Shown here one piece after another: positions 8,839-19,163 of a stretch of 64,000 nt of DNA. This DNA comes from Prevotella sp. E15-22 (lineage in GTDB: Bacteria > Bacteroidota > Bacteroidia > Bacteroidales > Bacteroidaceae): positions 2,046,001-2,110,000 of the forward strand of contig NZ_CP096247.1 of assembly GCF_023204875.1 (NCBI RefSeq), in the 5' to 3' direction. A program made the position numbers and the translations under genes. A model generated the notes under the pieces. The model was not told where the DNA came from. It searched no databases and saw only the letters and a list, made by a program, of their open reading frames with translations. Position 1 is the first letter of the stretch. Every line of letters starts with the position of its first letter.

Positions 8839-10857
8839 GTGAAACGTATTTTTCTTCTCATCACTGCTGCCATCATCACCTTGGCAGCAAAGGCCCAAAT
8901 GGCCGATCCTGTACATTTTAGTAGCGAACTCAAGATGCTGTCAGGCAATGAAGCCGAGATTATCTTCAAAGCCGTCATTGATCCAGGCTGGCACGTCTAT
9001 TCCACCGATCTTGGTAACGACGGTCCTGTAGAGGCAACCTTCAATATTGACAAGATGGAGGGTGCCGAGCGCGTGGGCAAGTTGAAGCCCATTGGCAAGG
9101 AAATCAAGAAATTCGACCCTCTGTTTGGCATGGAGCTGCGCTATTTTGAAAAGACTGCCACGTTTAAACAGAAGATTCGCTTCACGCAGAAGCACTACAA
9201 TATCGACGCCTATCTGGAGTATGGTGCCTGCAACGATGAGAGTTGCATGCCGCCCACACAGGTCACCTTCCGCAAAAGCGGCAATATTGAACTGAAGGAC
9301 GCCGCCGTTGAGAACGCACCCAAGGAATTGGAAGCGACTCCAGCTGAGGAAGTACAAGACACGACGACAACCGATACCGTGGCCGTAGTAGCAACAGCCG
9401 ATGTGCCTGGCAACGCCGACCTTTGGCAGCCCGTTATCAACGAGTTACAGAACATGGGCGAAAACGATGGCATTGCAGGCAAGTCGCTGCTCTATATCCT
9501 GCTCATGGGCTTTGTTGGTGGTCTGCTGGCCGTCTGCATGCCCTGCATCTGGCCCATCATTCCCATGACAGTAAGCTTCTTCCTAAAGCGTTCTAAGGAC
9601 GACAAAGGAAAGGGTATTCGCGATGCGTTCACCTATGGCATCAGCATCATTGTTATCTATCTGGCCCTGGGTCTCTGCGTCACAGGACTCTTTGGAAGCG
9701 ACACGCTCAATGCCATGTCTACCAATGCCGTGTTCAACATCTTCCTGTTCCTGCTGCTCGTGGTCTTCGCCCTGTCGTTCTTCGGCTGGTTCGAGATTAA
9801 GTTGCCTGAGAGTTGGGCCAACAGTGTTGACACCAAGGCATCGGCCACCAGCGGACTCATCAGCATTTTCCTCATGGCCTTCACATTGGTACTGGTATCA
9901 TTCTCATGCACAGCACCCATCATCGGTCTGTTGCTCGTTGAGACAACCACCAGCGGCAACTGGCTGGCACCAGCACTCGGCATGCTGGGCTTTGCCGTGG
10001 CTCTTGCCCTTCCCTTCACCCTCTTTGCCCTCTTCCCCTCTTGGCTTAAGCAGGCTCCGAAGTCGGGCTCATGGATGAACACCATCAAGGTGGTGCTGGG
10101 CTTTGTCGAGTTAGCCTTCGCCCTGAAGTTCTTCTCTGTGGCCGACCTGGCCTATGGCTGGCATCTGCTCGACCGTGAGGTATTCCTGTCGCTCTGGATC
10201 GTCATCTTCGCACTGCTGGGCGCTTATCTCTGTGGCTGGCTGAAATTCCCTTCCGACGAGATGAATGGCGAGAGCAAACCCATGCCTGTGGTCTGCATCA
10301 TGGGCGGACTCGTTTCTCTGGCGTTCGCAGTCTATATGATTCCTGGTTTGTGGGGCGCTCCCTGCAAGGCTGTCAGTGCCTTCGCACCTCCTATGAACAC
10401 ACAGGACTTCAACCTGAACACCAAGACCGTTGAAGCCCGTTTTACTGACTACGAGTTGGGCATGGCCGCCGCCAAGGCCGAAGGCAAGCCCGTATTGGTC
10501 GACTTCACAGGCTTTGGCTGTGTGAACTGCCGTAAGATGGAGGCCTCAGTATGGACCGACCCACAGGTGGCCGACCTTATCACCAAGGACTATGTGCTTA
10601 TCTCACTCTACGTTGACGACAAGACACCACTCGCAGAGCCATTGACTGTCACTGACGAAAAAGGAGAGACCAAGACGCTCCGTACTGTTGGAGCCAAGTG
10701 GAGCTATCTGCAGAGTCATAAGTTTGGCGCCAACGCACAGCCCTACTACGTCATCCTCGACAACAACGGCAAGCCTCTCTGTGGCAGTCATGCCTACAAG
10801 GAAGATGTTCCTGAGTACGTACAGTTCCTGCAAGAAGGACTGAGTCGTTACGAGTAA
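8839..10857 (+). CDS. dsbD: thiol:disulfide interchange protein DsbD
   Basis: DsbD carries electrons from cytoplasmic thioredoxin across the inner membrane to periplasmic thiols. All three parts are visible in 672 residues. A signal peptide is followed by the N-terminal domain with CNDESCMPP. About eight membrane segments contain the two redox cysteines, in CMPCIWPIIPM and SFSCTAPIIG. A C-terminal thioredoxin-like domain has VDFTGFGCVNCRKME. The start is a GTG at 8839, chosen because MKRIFLLITAAIITLAAKAQ is a full signal peptide. It ends at a bidirectional terminator. Confidence 0.92.
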   Translation: MKRIFLLITAAIITLAAKAQMADPVHFSSELKMLSGNEAEIIFKAVIDPGWHVYSTDLGNDGPVEATFNIDKMEGAERVGKLKPIGKEIKKFDPLFGMELRYFEKTATFKQKIRFTQKHYNIDAYLEYGACNDESCMPPTQVTFRKSGNIELKDAAVENAPKELEATPAEEVQDTTTTDTVAVVATADVPGNADLWQPVINELQNMGENDGIAGKSLLYILLMGFVGGLLAVCMPCIWPIIPMTVSFFLKRSKDDKGKGIRDAFTYGISIIVIYLALGLCVTGLFGSDTLNAMSTNAVFNIFLFLLLVVFALSFFGWFEIKLPESWANSVDTKASATSGLISIFLMAFTLVLVSFSCTAPIIGLLLVETTTSGNWLAPALGMLGFAVALALPFTLFALFPSWLKQAPKSGSWMNTIKVVLGFVELAFALKFFSVADLAYGWHLLDREVFLSLWIVIFALLGAYLCGWLKFPSDEMNGESKPMPVVCIMGGLVSLAFAVYMIPGLWGAPCKAVSAFAPPMNTQDFNLNTKTVEARFTDYELGMAAAKAEGKPVLVDFTGFGCVNCRKMEASVWTDPQVADLITKDYVLISLYVDDKTPLAEPLTVTDEKGETKTLRTVGAKWSYLQSHKFGANAQPYYVILDNNGKPLCGSHAYKEDVPEYVQFLQEGLSRYE

Positions 10858-10887
10858 GCAATATCACAACACGAGTAACCATAAAAA

Positions 10888-10918
10888 AAAGTGAGCTGCA
10901 TTGTTTGTAGCTCACTTT
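10888..10918. terminator. bidirectional terminator between dsbD and the GH2 gene
   Basis: AAAGTGAGCT (10888-10897) pairs with AGCTCACTTT (10909-10918) around an 11-nt loop. T-runs lie on both outer sides. The GH2 stop codon lies inside the right arm. Confidence 0.8.
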
Positions 10919-13866
10919 ATTTTTGGTTTCAACTCATCAGGCGAGTCGTTCGTAAACATGTTCACCTGTGGCGCCTGCTTCTCGTAGAAATCGCGGATGG
11001 TCTGAACATCGAGCACCAGCGATGGATTAAAGTCGCCACTCTTCATATAATCAAGAATCGCCTTGCGCATCTGACGAGCCACGATGCGATGCTCCAGATC
11101 GCTATTGATGTCCATGGTGGTCATCAGCAGTTTTCCTTTCAATACCCTGGCCTCAATAAGCATACCCAGCTTCCTGCTGACATGCCACGTGTCTATAGGC
11201 TGGATGGGCGACTGATAGTCTTTGGGCAGTTCCATCAGGTTCATCACCTGCGCCTTGTTCAGCAGTTCCCACCAGTTCAGGTTACTCCAATCGTCGGTAG
11301 GAAAATCGTACTTAAACAAAGGATGCTTACTGTCGATATAAGCACCAGTGGTATGAGGCGGACGCATCTTAAACCATGACGTATTCCAGAACACAGGCAG
11401 ATAATGCTGCACCACATCGTTGCCCAGCGTCACCTTTCCTGCCGCCGTCAATAGCACAGTGCCTCCTTTTCTTAACGCTTTCAAGCATTTTTCATCGAGC
11501 GAATCAGACACAACTATCTGGGTTTCAGCAAGCAACGAGCCACTCGTAGATTCCAAAGAATCTGGATAAACCCAGAAATCCCAATGGTTCATAATCGCAT
11601 TTTCCAGTTGCACGTCAAGGGTCAACTTCGTTGGTTTATTCACACCACCAAGTGGGAAATTAATTCCTTTTGCCAAAGCATTCTTTCCAACAAACACAGT
11701 ATCAATCTTCATATCGCCCGATGTAAGAACACGAAGCGAGTCGTCCGAAATTTGATAATGAAGATTGACAGAAGAGAAGCGTCCATAGAATGCATTATAG
11801 ATATCCAGCGGCACATCAAGCGTTTCATTATTCGTATAAACAAACTTGGGGAAACGCGCCAACACCACCACCGAATTACAGAACTCACGCCAATCGCGAG
11901 CCGTGCAATAGCCCTTCTCACGCCAATGCACGTTCAGCGGTCCAACCAAGGCCGTGCCCTGTCCACTATAATCATTCAGTCCCAGCAACTGAAAACCAGC
12001 ATAGTCCTTTGTGCGCAGGTTGCGCTCAATCTCATATTTATAGCAAAGCGTCTGCAGTTTACCACTGGCCATCAGGAATTTTTCAGCCATCTGCTCCATG
12101 CCATTGTCACGCAACAGATCGCGAAATATCTCAAAGTTGCGAGGCTTGTAAACACCCGTATACTGCGACATCTCCTTGAAATCAGGGAAAGCACACCATT
12201 GTCCCTGCTCATGCGCTATGATGGGCGACAGATTATCATCCGTTCCTTTATAGTTGCGAGGACGCAGGATGCCAGCCAAATAATCATCCGTCGACTGAGG
12301 CGCACGACTGTCCCAGTCCAACCCACGGGCGCCACCCTTCACATGATACTCCGACCCATTGTCCCAGGCCCATCCGCCACCAACAGAGGCGCCACAATAC
12401 ACCTTCGAATCGTCGTACTTATGCATCTGCTTCACCCAGTCGTTACAGTAAGTCACCCAGTCGCCTGCAGGTTCATTACCTGCCGCCATCATCACAAACG
12501 AGGGATGATGCCCATATTCATCAACGATGCGTTTCGACTCCTCCAGCAGATACTGGTCAATCTTCTGACCACGACGCAACCTCACGCCATGATTAGGCCA
12601 CGACGGGCCCTCAGGCTGAAGATAGATACCTACACGGTCGGCAGCAGCAAAGGCAGCCTCTGGTGGACAATAACTATGGAAGCGCACATGGTTCAACCCA
12701 TATTCCTTGCATTTCTTGAACAGATACAGCCATTCCTCCTCATCAGTAGGCGGAAAGCCAGTCTCAGGAAAGCAACAGTTCTCCACTGTGCCACGCAAGA
12801 ACAAGGGACGCTGGTTAATAAACATCTGGCGATCTCTGATGCTGATCTCCCTGAAACCTACGAGCGTCTCCACCACATCCTCGCCAGCCTCAATAGTCAG
12901 TCGATAGAGGTTCGGATGAAACTCGTCCCACATTCCAATATCCGTATAGATAGGAAGTTCGGCCGTAATCTCATTCCCCACTGCATCCATCGAGCAGCCA
13001 CCAATCACCTTTCCAGCTTTAGGACCAAACGCATATCTCAGCGTCAGGTTCACCACATACTGATACTGGGGCATCAGTTGCAGCCCATCCGTATGGTTTT
13101 CCAACAGCACCTTTATCCTACCCACCTTTTGCCATTTCGTTCCTCCAGGAACCAATCGGCCATTCTTATACGCATCAGGCAGGGCTACCTTGACACTGTC
13201 CACCTTCACGCGGATACCCTTCACATTCAGTTTCTTCCATTGCGCCTGCAGTTCCATTCTGCCAGCAATACCATTCCAGTTGCCCTGCGTCTGGTCGGTC
13301 ACGCTGTGCGAGTCTTGTCCCACACACACGTTCTCTATACCGTTATACACACAGATCACAATCTCGTTGCGTGCACCCTTCTTGATATACTTTGTCACAT
13401 CATAGCGATGAGGCACCGACAGCGACATCTGATGACCCACCTCATGCCCATTCACATAGACCGTTGTCTCAATATGTGGACGCTCCAGGAACAGCGTGAT
13501 GCGCTGATCTTTCCAGTCCTGCGGCACATACACCGTACGCCTGTACCATGCCTTTCCCACATAGTGTTTCTCTGGCGTCAGGAAGAAAGGAAACTTCATC
13601 TGTCCCTTCTGCCTGTAGGGCTCCATATAAGGATTAAAGTAATACGACGAATCATAGAGCGAGCCCGTCCACTGCGTGTGGATATCCACATCATAGCCCT
13701 TGTCGTTGGTCAGCATCGAGCCAGGCAGCATCACATAGTCAGTATAACGTGCCGAGTCGCCCATGGCAAAGTCCCACAAGCCTGCCAAGTTAATGATTTG
13801 CTGAGCATTCACTTGAGCCGCAGTCACCAGCCAGCAGCCAACCAAGATAGCAAAGATTCGTTTCAT
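10912..13866 (-). CDS. glycoside hydrolase family 2 protein, exported
   Basis: The 984-residue protein has a signal peptide (MKRIFAILVGCWLVTAAQVNA), a GH2 sugar-binding jelly roll (WYRRTVYVPQDWKDQRITLF, YVNGHEVGH), an immunoglobulin-like domain and a TIM barrel. In the barrel, LRGTVENCCFPETGFPP and HVRFHSYCPPEAAFAAAD lead to MMAAGNEPAGDW, with the probable acid/base Glu in NEP, and to IIAHEQGQWCAFP, a candidate nucleophile Glu. Beta-galactosidase is likely given the GH35 neighbour 4 bp upstream, but beta-glucuronidase or beta-mannosidase is not excluded. The ATG at 13866 is chosen for the signal peptide. It is the last gene of the sugar operon. Confidence 0.85.
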   Translation of the reverse strand: MKRIFAILVGCWLVTAAQVNAQQIINLAGLWDFAMGDSARYTDYVMLPGSMLTNDKGYDVDIHTQWTGSLYDSSYYFNPYMEPYRQKGQMKFPFFLTPEKHYVGKAWYRRTVYVPQDWKDQRITLFLERPHIETTVYVNGHEVGHQMSLSVPHRYDVTKYIKKGARNEIVICVYNGIENVCVGQDSHSVTDQTQGNWNGIAGRMELQAQWKKLNVKGIRVKVDSVKVALPDAYKNGRLVPGGTKWQKVGRIKVLLENHTDGLQLMPQYQYVVNLTLRYAFGPKAGKVIGGCSMDAVGNEITAELPIYTDIGMWDEFHPNLYRLTIEAGEDVVETLVGFREISIRDRQMFINQRPLFLRGTVENCCFPETGFPPTDEEEWLYLFKKCKEYGLNHVRFHSYCPPEAAFAAADRVGIYLQPEGPSWPNHGVRLRRGQKIDQYLLEESKRIVDEYGHHPSFVMMAAGNEPAGDWVTYCNDWVKQMHKYDDSKVYCGASVGGGWAWDNGSEYHVKGGARGLDWDSRAPQSTDDYLAGILRPRNYKGTDDNLSPIIAHEQGQWCAFPDFKEMSQYTGVYKPRNFEIFRDLLRDNGMEQMAEKFLMASGKLQTLCYKYEIERNLRTKDYAGFQLLGLNDYSGQGTALVGPLNVHWREKGYCTARDWREFCNSVVVLARFPKFVYTNNETLDVPLDIYNAFYGRFSSVNLHYQISDDSLRVLTSGDMKIDTVFVGKNALAKGINFPLGGVNKPTKLTLDVQLENAIMNHWDFWVYPDSLESTSGSLLAETQIVVSDSLDEKCLKALRKGGTVLLTAAGKVTLGNDVVQHYLPVFWNTSWFKMRPPHTTGAYIDSKHPLFKYDFPTDDWSNLNWWELLNKAQVMNLMELPKDYQSPIQPIDTWHVSRKLGMLIEARVLKGKLLMTTMDINSDLEHRIVARQMRKAILDYMKSGDFNPSLVLDVQTIRDFYEKQAPQVNMFTNDSPDELKPKIK

Positions 13867-13870
13867 ATTT

Positions 13871-15886
13871 TTAGTCCGTGATATAATGTACTTCAATTCT
13901 TTCCACGCCCTCGCCAAGCGTCTTGTCAGCCTCTTTCGGCAGATAGACAGGCATATCCTTCTGCATAGGCAGTATACGCAGCTCCAGTTCCTTGGTGCCC
14001 TCAGGCAGTCGCCACAAGCCATACAAGAACGGACGGCCATACTGAAAATGGTCGGCCACGAGTTTTCCATTGGCATAAAGGCGTGCACAGTCACCCTTAT
14101 AATAGAACCTCATCAATGGTTCTTTAGCATTGGCGGGCAGTTCTGGGAGCGTTATCCGATAGACGGCAGCCTGTTCGAAGTCGTCATCAGAAGGCTCCTC
14201 CGCCACGCGCTGCGCCCCCATCGTTATCTTTCTGAGTAGTCCTGCCTCCTTCACCTTACGAATCGTGGCCAAGTCCACCATCACCGTCGACTCAGGCTGC
14301 AAGAACAAATGCTCAGCCTCCTCTCTACTCAACAGATAGAGATTGCCATAGACAGGCCTTTCCTCTCCACGTGCTTTCACGTTCCTCAACACCTTACCGT
14401 TCTGCATACAGATGGTCGTTGAGATGCCAGGAATCTGCATCAGATAGATTTTACCATCGCGCTTAGCCACCAGCTGCGCCGTGGCGTATCTGATGCCGTC
14501 CACGTTGATGGGGAATACAGCCATACATCCACTGGGAATGGTGAACTTAGGCAGCTTAACGCCACAAGTCTCCAACTGCACATGCCCCTTCGCCGAAAGC
14601 TTTTGCAGTCGCTCGTAGTTGTTCACGAAGATAAAGCCACTGTTGCCCTTCGAGCGCACAGCCCAGCGCAGACAGCTGTCATCACCTTTCTTCACGTCCT
14701 GTGGTGCAGGGAACGACGCTTCCATCTCGGCCAGTGTCTCGCCCCAGTCCTGCATAAACAGATGCAATGGGCGTAGCATATAGTAATGCGCATTCTTCTG
14801 ACCAAACTCGCCCAAGGGTGCCTGGAAATCGTAGTTCTTCACAGGCATATCGTTGTAGTTCGTGCCCCTGGTGCGCTGGTTCTCGTTCAGGTAGGTCTTG
14901 CCCTCAGGGTTTGTGCCACCATGATACATATAATAGCCCAGCAGGTTCGAGCCAGAGCCCAGTTTCACCAGCGCCATCGAATAGGCATCCTCAGCATAGA
15001 CATACGGTCTGCGATGATAGGCCTGCATCATGCCGCCACCCAGTTCGCAAGTGAAATAGGGATAAGCCTCGTCGCCGTCGTTCATCTTGGCCTCCTGCTT
15101 TCCCAATTGCTCTGTGGCAATGGCCGTCGACGAGCGGAAAGTCTTGAAGTTGAAAGCCTTATAGTAGTTGCCGTCAGTCTCGCCCAGCGTACGGTCCCAG
15201 AACCCATCGGCATAGTCGCCATACAAGGGAATCATCTCGCCGAAGGGCACAGGCGTAGCCAACTCAGGCCAGCCAGTGCGCGTATAGAACGGCAGGTCGA
15301 ATCCAATCTTCTGCGCCATGCGTTTCAGTTCCATCAGATACTCGCCACGTCCACGATACTCATTGTCAAACTGAGCAGCGATAAGTGGGCCGCCGTCCTT
15401 CCATTGAAGGCCCTGTACCTGTGTAAAAATCTGGCGATAGAGCTTTACCACATACCCCATAAACACAGGATTCCTGTCGCGCATCTTACAGCCCTTGTCA
15501 AACATCCAGTCGGGAATGCCGCCATTGCGCACCTCGCCATGACAGAACGGCCCCATGCGCAGAATCACAGGCATATTCTCCTCCTTGCAAATCTCCAGAA
15601 AGTGGCGCAGGTTGCGCTGACCGTCCCAGCGGAAGATGCCCTCTTCCTCCTCCACATGATTCCAGAACACGTAGGTGGCAATCATCGTCACCCCACCCTC
15701 TTTCATCTTCTTCACCTCCTGGCGCCATTCGCCTTCAGGAATACGACTATAGTGCACCTCGCCCATCACAGGCACCACACGATGGCCGTCGATGATCAGG
15801 CTGTGACGATCCCACCTTACTTCATGTTGAGCCATAGCGACACCACACGCCAGCAGCATGGCGCACAGCAATATCGTCTTTTTCAT
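13871..15886 (-). CDS. glycoside hydrolase family 35 beta-galactosidase, exported
   Basis: After a signal peptide, the protein shows the GH35 core: VMGEVHYSRIPEGEW, ATYVFWNHVEEEEGIFRWDG, LRMGPFCHGEVRNGGIPDWM and AAQFDNEYRGRGEY, where NE holds the acid/base Glu. YFTCELGGGM probably holds the nucleophile. C-terminal beta-sandwich domains follow, about 671 residues in all. Three ATGs lie close together (15886, 15892, 15898); the last before the signal peptide is used here. Expected activity is removal of terminal beta-galactose in the periplasm or at the surface. It sits between the DUF5107-TPR gene and GH2. Confidence 0.86.
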   Translation of the reverse strand: MKKTILLCAMLLACGVAMAQHEVRWDRHSLIIDGHRVVPVMGEVHYSRIPEGEWRQEVKKMKEGGVTMIATYVFWNHVEEEEGIFRWDGQRNLRHFLEICKEENMPVILRMGPFCHGEVRNGGIPDWMFDKGCKMRDRNPVFMGYVVKLYRQIFTQVQGLQWKDGGPLIAAQFDNEYRGRGEYLMELKRMAQKIGFDLPFYTRTGWPELATPVPFGEMIPLYGDYADGFWDRTLGETDGNYYKAFNFKTFRSSTAIATEQLGKQEAKMNDGDEAYPYFTCELGGGMMQAYHRRPYVYAEDAYSMALVKLGSGSNLLGYYMYHGGTNPEGKTYLNENQRTRGTNYNDMPVKNYDFQAPLGEFGQKNAHYYMLRPLHLFMQDWGETLAEMEASFPAPQDVKKGDDSCLRWAVRSKGNSGFIFVNNYERLQKLSAKGHVQLETCGVKLPKFTIPSGCMAVFPINVDGIRYATAQLVAKRDGKIYLMQIPGISTTICMQNGKVLRNVKARGEERPVYGNLYLLSREEAEHLFLQPESTVMVDLATIRKVKEAGLLRKITMGAQRVAEEPSDDDFEQAAVYRITLPELPANAKEPLMRFYYKGDCARLYANGKLVADHFQYGRPFLYGLWRLPEGTKELELRILPMQKDMPVYLPKEADKTLGEGVERIEVHYITD

Positions 15887-15911
15887 GTTCATTTGCATGT
15901 TAATATGTCGA

Positions 15912-15919
15912 CAAAGATA
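15912..15919 (-). promoter_or_regulatory. possible internal promoter before GH35
   Basis: TATCTTTG on the minus strand lies just after the stop of the DUF5107 gene. No TTTG box is correctly spaced upstream, so this may be weak or fortuitous. Confidence 0.4.
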
Positions 15920-15923
15920 CAAA

Positions 15924-18900
15924 CTATTTTTCATTTTCCATCATCACAAACGAGTAAAATGCTTGAATACCAACATGATTAATGTCCAAGCTCTTTGCTT
16001 CCGACAGATAACGCATTGCTTTCTCCTTGTCGCCCAGGCCATAATAGCCTAAGGCCAGCATATACAGACAGTGAATGCGATTCTGCTCGTCGAGATCACC
16101 ATCCCATATCATCAAGTCGGGCAACGACACAGCAAAATAATCCATCGTGACATGGTCGAACAAATGCTGTTTGCCATAGTTCACCAGCTTATAGAACAGT
16201 CCACGTGCCTTGTCCTCCTGTCCCAGTTTTCGATAGCACTGTGCAGCATAGAAAATCTTGTCTGGCTTTGCATCGTTGTAATACATCGCAGCCACAGGTT
16301 CCGTAGGCCCAACGGTTCCCTCTTCATAACGTCCAAGGAAATACAGGAAGTCATTATCCTGAGCACCATAGAGTTTTCCCTCACCAAGATGCGACGGCAG
16401 TACCAGACACTCCTCCAGCAACTGTCTGGCTCTTTCGTTCTCGCCATGGGCAAGTGCCTGCTTGGCAAGTTCCACACGGCACAACTGATATTGCCCACTC
16501 ACCTTACCTTCACCACCTTCCCACGGATGAAACTGGTGCGCATCAAGCTTGTGCATAGCCTCCTCATGGCGTCCCAACTGATTAAGAAGGGTTATCTCCT
16601 CCAGCACCAGATCATCACGCTGGGCAACCAACTGCGGATACTTCTGCAGGCAATCCAGGCGCTGCTGGTGTGGTTTCTGCATGCGCTTGTAGAGTTGATC
16701 GAGTTCCATCAGCACGCGCGCGTCTGTCTCGTCCAGATGGAAAGCCTTCTCCATATATGCCACGGCCTCCTCCTTACGATTCTGCTTGTTAAAGCGGGCC
16801 AGTGCCAGATTACGCCAAACCGTAGGGAACTGTGGGTCGAGTTTTGCTGATAGTTCCCAGTTCTCGATGGCCACATCATACTGGCGCTTGTCATAGTACA
16901 GGCATCCCAGATAATAGGGTGCCTTCGCACCTGTGGGATTCTGCTGTTTTGCCTTTTCCAAAACCACCACAGCCTCCAGGCGGTTGGGGAAGCAGAGGTA
17001 TGGCGACACAGCCTCTGCACGTTCGTAGTCACCCATGTAATAATAACTCATTGGGCTCACTGCGTCTTCACGCTCTGCTATTTTCCATATGGCCTTGGCG
17101 TCTTCACGCAAACCTGCCTGTTCATATTCCAATGCCAGCTCCTCGTAGTTCTCGCTACTCTTGCGCATCAATGCTGTCAGCGTATCCTCGCCTGTCAGCA
17201 AATACTTCTCATAGCGACAGCCATAGTTAAAATGGTCTATTGCAAGACTCACTTCTATCCACTCCTGCGCCTCTGTCTTACGACCCATTTTTCTGAGCAC
17301 CACGGCTTTCAATGCCCGTGCCTGATGATTGCAGGCGTTAAAAATCAGACTCCTATTCAACTCGTCCAGTGCATCGTCATAGTGGCCTTGCGCCACACTG
17401 ATTCTGGCTGCCTCAAAATAGCCGGCATCAGCCCACGCCTTGTTCCAGGTCGACTTCCAGAAATAGTCATAAGCCTCCTCCCAACGACCCTGACACTTCA
17501 ACGCAAGGGCAAGGTTAAAGATGGCCTCACCATCGTAGGGGTTGGGATTTCTCTTCTGCCATATCTTCACAGCCTTGCGCAGATAGGTCTCAGCCTTGTC
17601 AAAACGTCCACGACGCAGGTACCACAATCCCGTCTGATTCAGACAGCGCACATCATTGGGATCGCGGCGCAGGGCCTCTTCATAATAATCCAAAGCACTC
17701 CAGGTGGCATGGCGATATTGCTCCAGGTGCAGACCCGTCAGATAGAGCTGGTCGTTTGTTTTCGTATCCTGAGGCGACAGAGCAGCCTCTGCGGCATCAG
17801 GTATCGGACGAATCTCATCCGACTCTGCCTGCCAATGCAAGTCGCCAACAGATAACAGTAAGTTATTCATTCCCAGGTTATTACACGTAACCATCTCAAC
17901 AAACACCTCTTCAGGCGAAAGCGTTACCTCCTGATCGAAGTAAGTCTCTCCGTTCTTGTTCCTGAGCCACACGCGTGCCGACTGCTTCGACGTGGCCAGC
18001 ACCTTAAAACACACGCCTGTCTCCGTCTCCTCGATATTCACAACGAAGTCCTTCGAGGCCTGTTTCACAATACCAATCTCGCGATAAGGCATGAAATACT
18101 GCGTAAAATGTTTTTCCTCATAGGGCATCAGCCAGGTGAAGTCGGGCTGGTTTTCCGTATACACGCCAGCCATCAACTCGATATAGGGACGGAAGCCTGT
18201 ACGAATAGAACCTTCTGGCAGTCCATCGTTCTCTGTGGCCTCGTCTGTCAGATTCCTGTCCCATGCTCGTCCAAAGTCACCATTTCCCCATGTCCACTGC
18301 TTCTTGCCTGGCGATAAATGATGACTGGCCACGTGCAGCATGCCTCCCTTTGTATCATTCTCATAGCCGCCCTCGAAGTTATATTTCGAGTTCACTGCCA
18401 TATAACTCGTTGGCACCTTGATATTCTTATAGTTCGAGATGTCCACACCAGCCGAATAGTCCATCTTATAGTATGTACCTGTGGCAATGGGGAAACTCGA
18501 CACAGCACGTTTTCCATGGTCAAACACGGCATTAACATCAGGTGGGAACACACTCTGATAATCGTCGTTCACCTCCACGGCAGGATTGGCCCACCAAAGG
18601 AACGTCTGCGGCAGTGGCGTGCGATTGCTCACACGACCCCGAATCTCCAGATAGGCGCAACCAGGACGCAGTGTAAAGCCTGCCATGCCCTTCTGGTGGA
18701 ACATGCGCTCCATTTCGTTCACCCATACCGTCACACTGCCGTCCTCGTTCTCCACGATGTCGCAGTCCACAGGCAGATAGGTCGACGGACGATGGTGCTG
18801 TGGCCAGTTGAACTCAATACCGCCACTGATCCAGGGGCCTGCCAAACCCACCAGAGCAGGTTTGATGACGTGGTTATAATACACAAAATGACGCTTCTTT

Positions 18901-19154
18901 ATCTTGTCGTAGGCCATCTGGATGCGACCACCCAGTTCAGGCATCACCATCACCTTGATATAGTCGTTCTCCATGAACACCACGTTCCAGTCGTGTGGTG
19001 TGGGCTCATTGGCTATCGACTCGATGACGGGATAGGGATACACCACCCCACTCGAGCCTTGATACACGCGTTTTTCCAGGAATATCGGATTCTTCTCAGC
19101 CCTTCCTATCTCGTAGGTAGGAATGGTCACGGTTTCTCTCCAAGCTTTAATCAT
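15924..19154 (-). CDS. DUF5107 domain and TPR protein of a sugar locus
   Basis: The 1076-residue protein has no signal peptide and is probably cytoplasmic. The N-terminal 400 residues match the DUF5107 type: VVYPYPVIESIANEPTPHDW, MVMPELGGRIQMAYDKIKKR, GGIEFNWPQHHRPSTYLPVD and GFTLRPGCAYLEIRGRVSNR. This resembles a galactose-mutarotase-like beta-supersandwich, so a sugar-converting or sugar-binding role is plausible but unproven. From about residue 470 onward, repeated 34-residue helical pairs (for example GLWYLRRGRFDKAETYLRKA) form a TPR superhelix. It lies 9 bp after the sugar porter and just before GH35. Confidence 0.8.
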   Translation of the reverse strand: MIKAWRETVTIPTYEIGRAEKNPIFLEKRVYQGSSGVVYPYPVIESIANEPTPHDWNVVFMENDYIKVMVMPELGGRIQMAYDKIKKRHFVYYNHVIKPALVGLAGPWISGGIEFNWPQHHRPSTYLPVDCDIVENEDGSVTVWVNEMERMFHQKGMAGFTLRPGCAYLEIRGRVSNRTPLPQTFLWWANPAVEVNDDYQSVFPPDVNAVFDHGKRAVSSFPIATGTYYKMDYSAGVDISNYKNIKVPTSYMAVNSKYNFEGGYENDTKGGMLHVASHHLSPGKKQWTWGNGDFGRAWDRNLTDEATENDGLPEGSIRTGFRPYIELMAGVYTENQPDFTWLMPYEEKHFTQYFMPYREIGIVKQASKDFVVNIEETETGVCFKVLATSKQSARVWLRNKNGETYFDQEVTLSPEEVFVEMVTCNNLGMNNLLLSVGDLHWQAESDEIRPIPDAAEAALSPQDTKTNDQLYLTGLHLEQYRHATWSALDYYEEALRRDPNDVRCLNQTGLWYLRRGRFDKAETYLRKAVKIWQKRNPNPYDGEAIFNLALALKCQGRWEEAYDYFWKSTWNKAWADAGYFEAARISVAQGHYDDALDELNRSLIFNACNHQARALKAVVLRKMGRKTEAQEWIEVSLAIDHFNYGCRYEKYLLTGEDTLTALMRKSSENYEELALEYEQAGLREDAKAIWKIAEREDAVSPMSYYYMGDYERAEAVSPYLCFPNRLEAVVVLEKAKQQNPTGAKAPYYLGCLYYDKRQYDVAIENWELSAKLDPQFPTVWRNLALARFNKQNRKEEAVAYMEKAFHLDETDARVLMELDQLYKRMQKPHQQRLDCLQKYPQLVAQRDDLVLEEITLLNQLGRHEEAMHKLDAHQFHPWEGGEGKVSGQYQLCRVELAKQALAHGENERARQLLEECLVLPSHLGEGKLYGAQDNDFLYFLGRYEEGTVGPTEPVAAMYYNDAKPDKIFYAAQCYRKLGQEDKARGLFYKLVNYGKQHLFDHVTMDYFAVSLPDLMIWDGDLDEQNRIHCLYMLALGYYGLGDKEKAMRYLSEAKSLDINHVGIQAFYSFVMMENEK

Positions 19155-19163
19155 TGTAGTTTG

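Noticed and set aside
11584..13881. Plus-strand open frame of 765 codons opposite the GH2 gene
   Set aside because: The minus strand carries a clear GH2 enzyme with catalytic motifs; the antisense frame is a codon-usage shadow rich in His, Arg and Ile.
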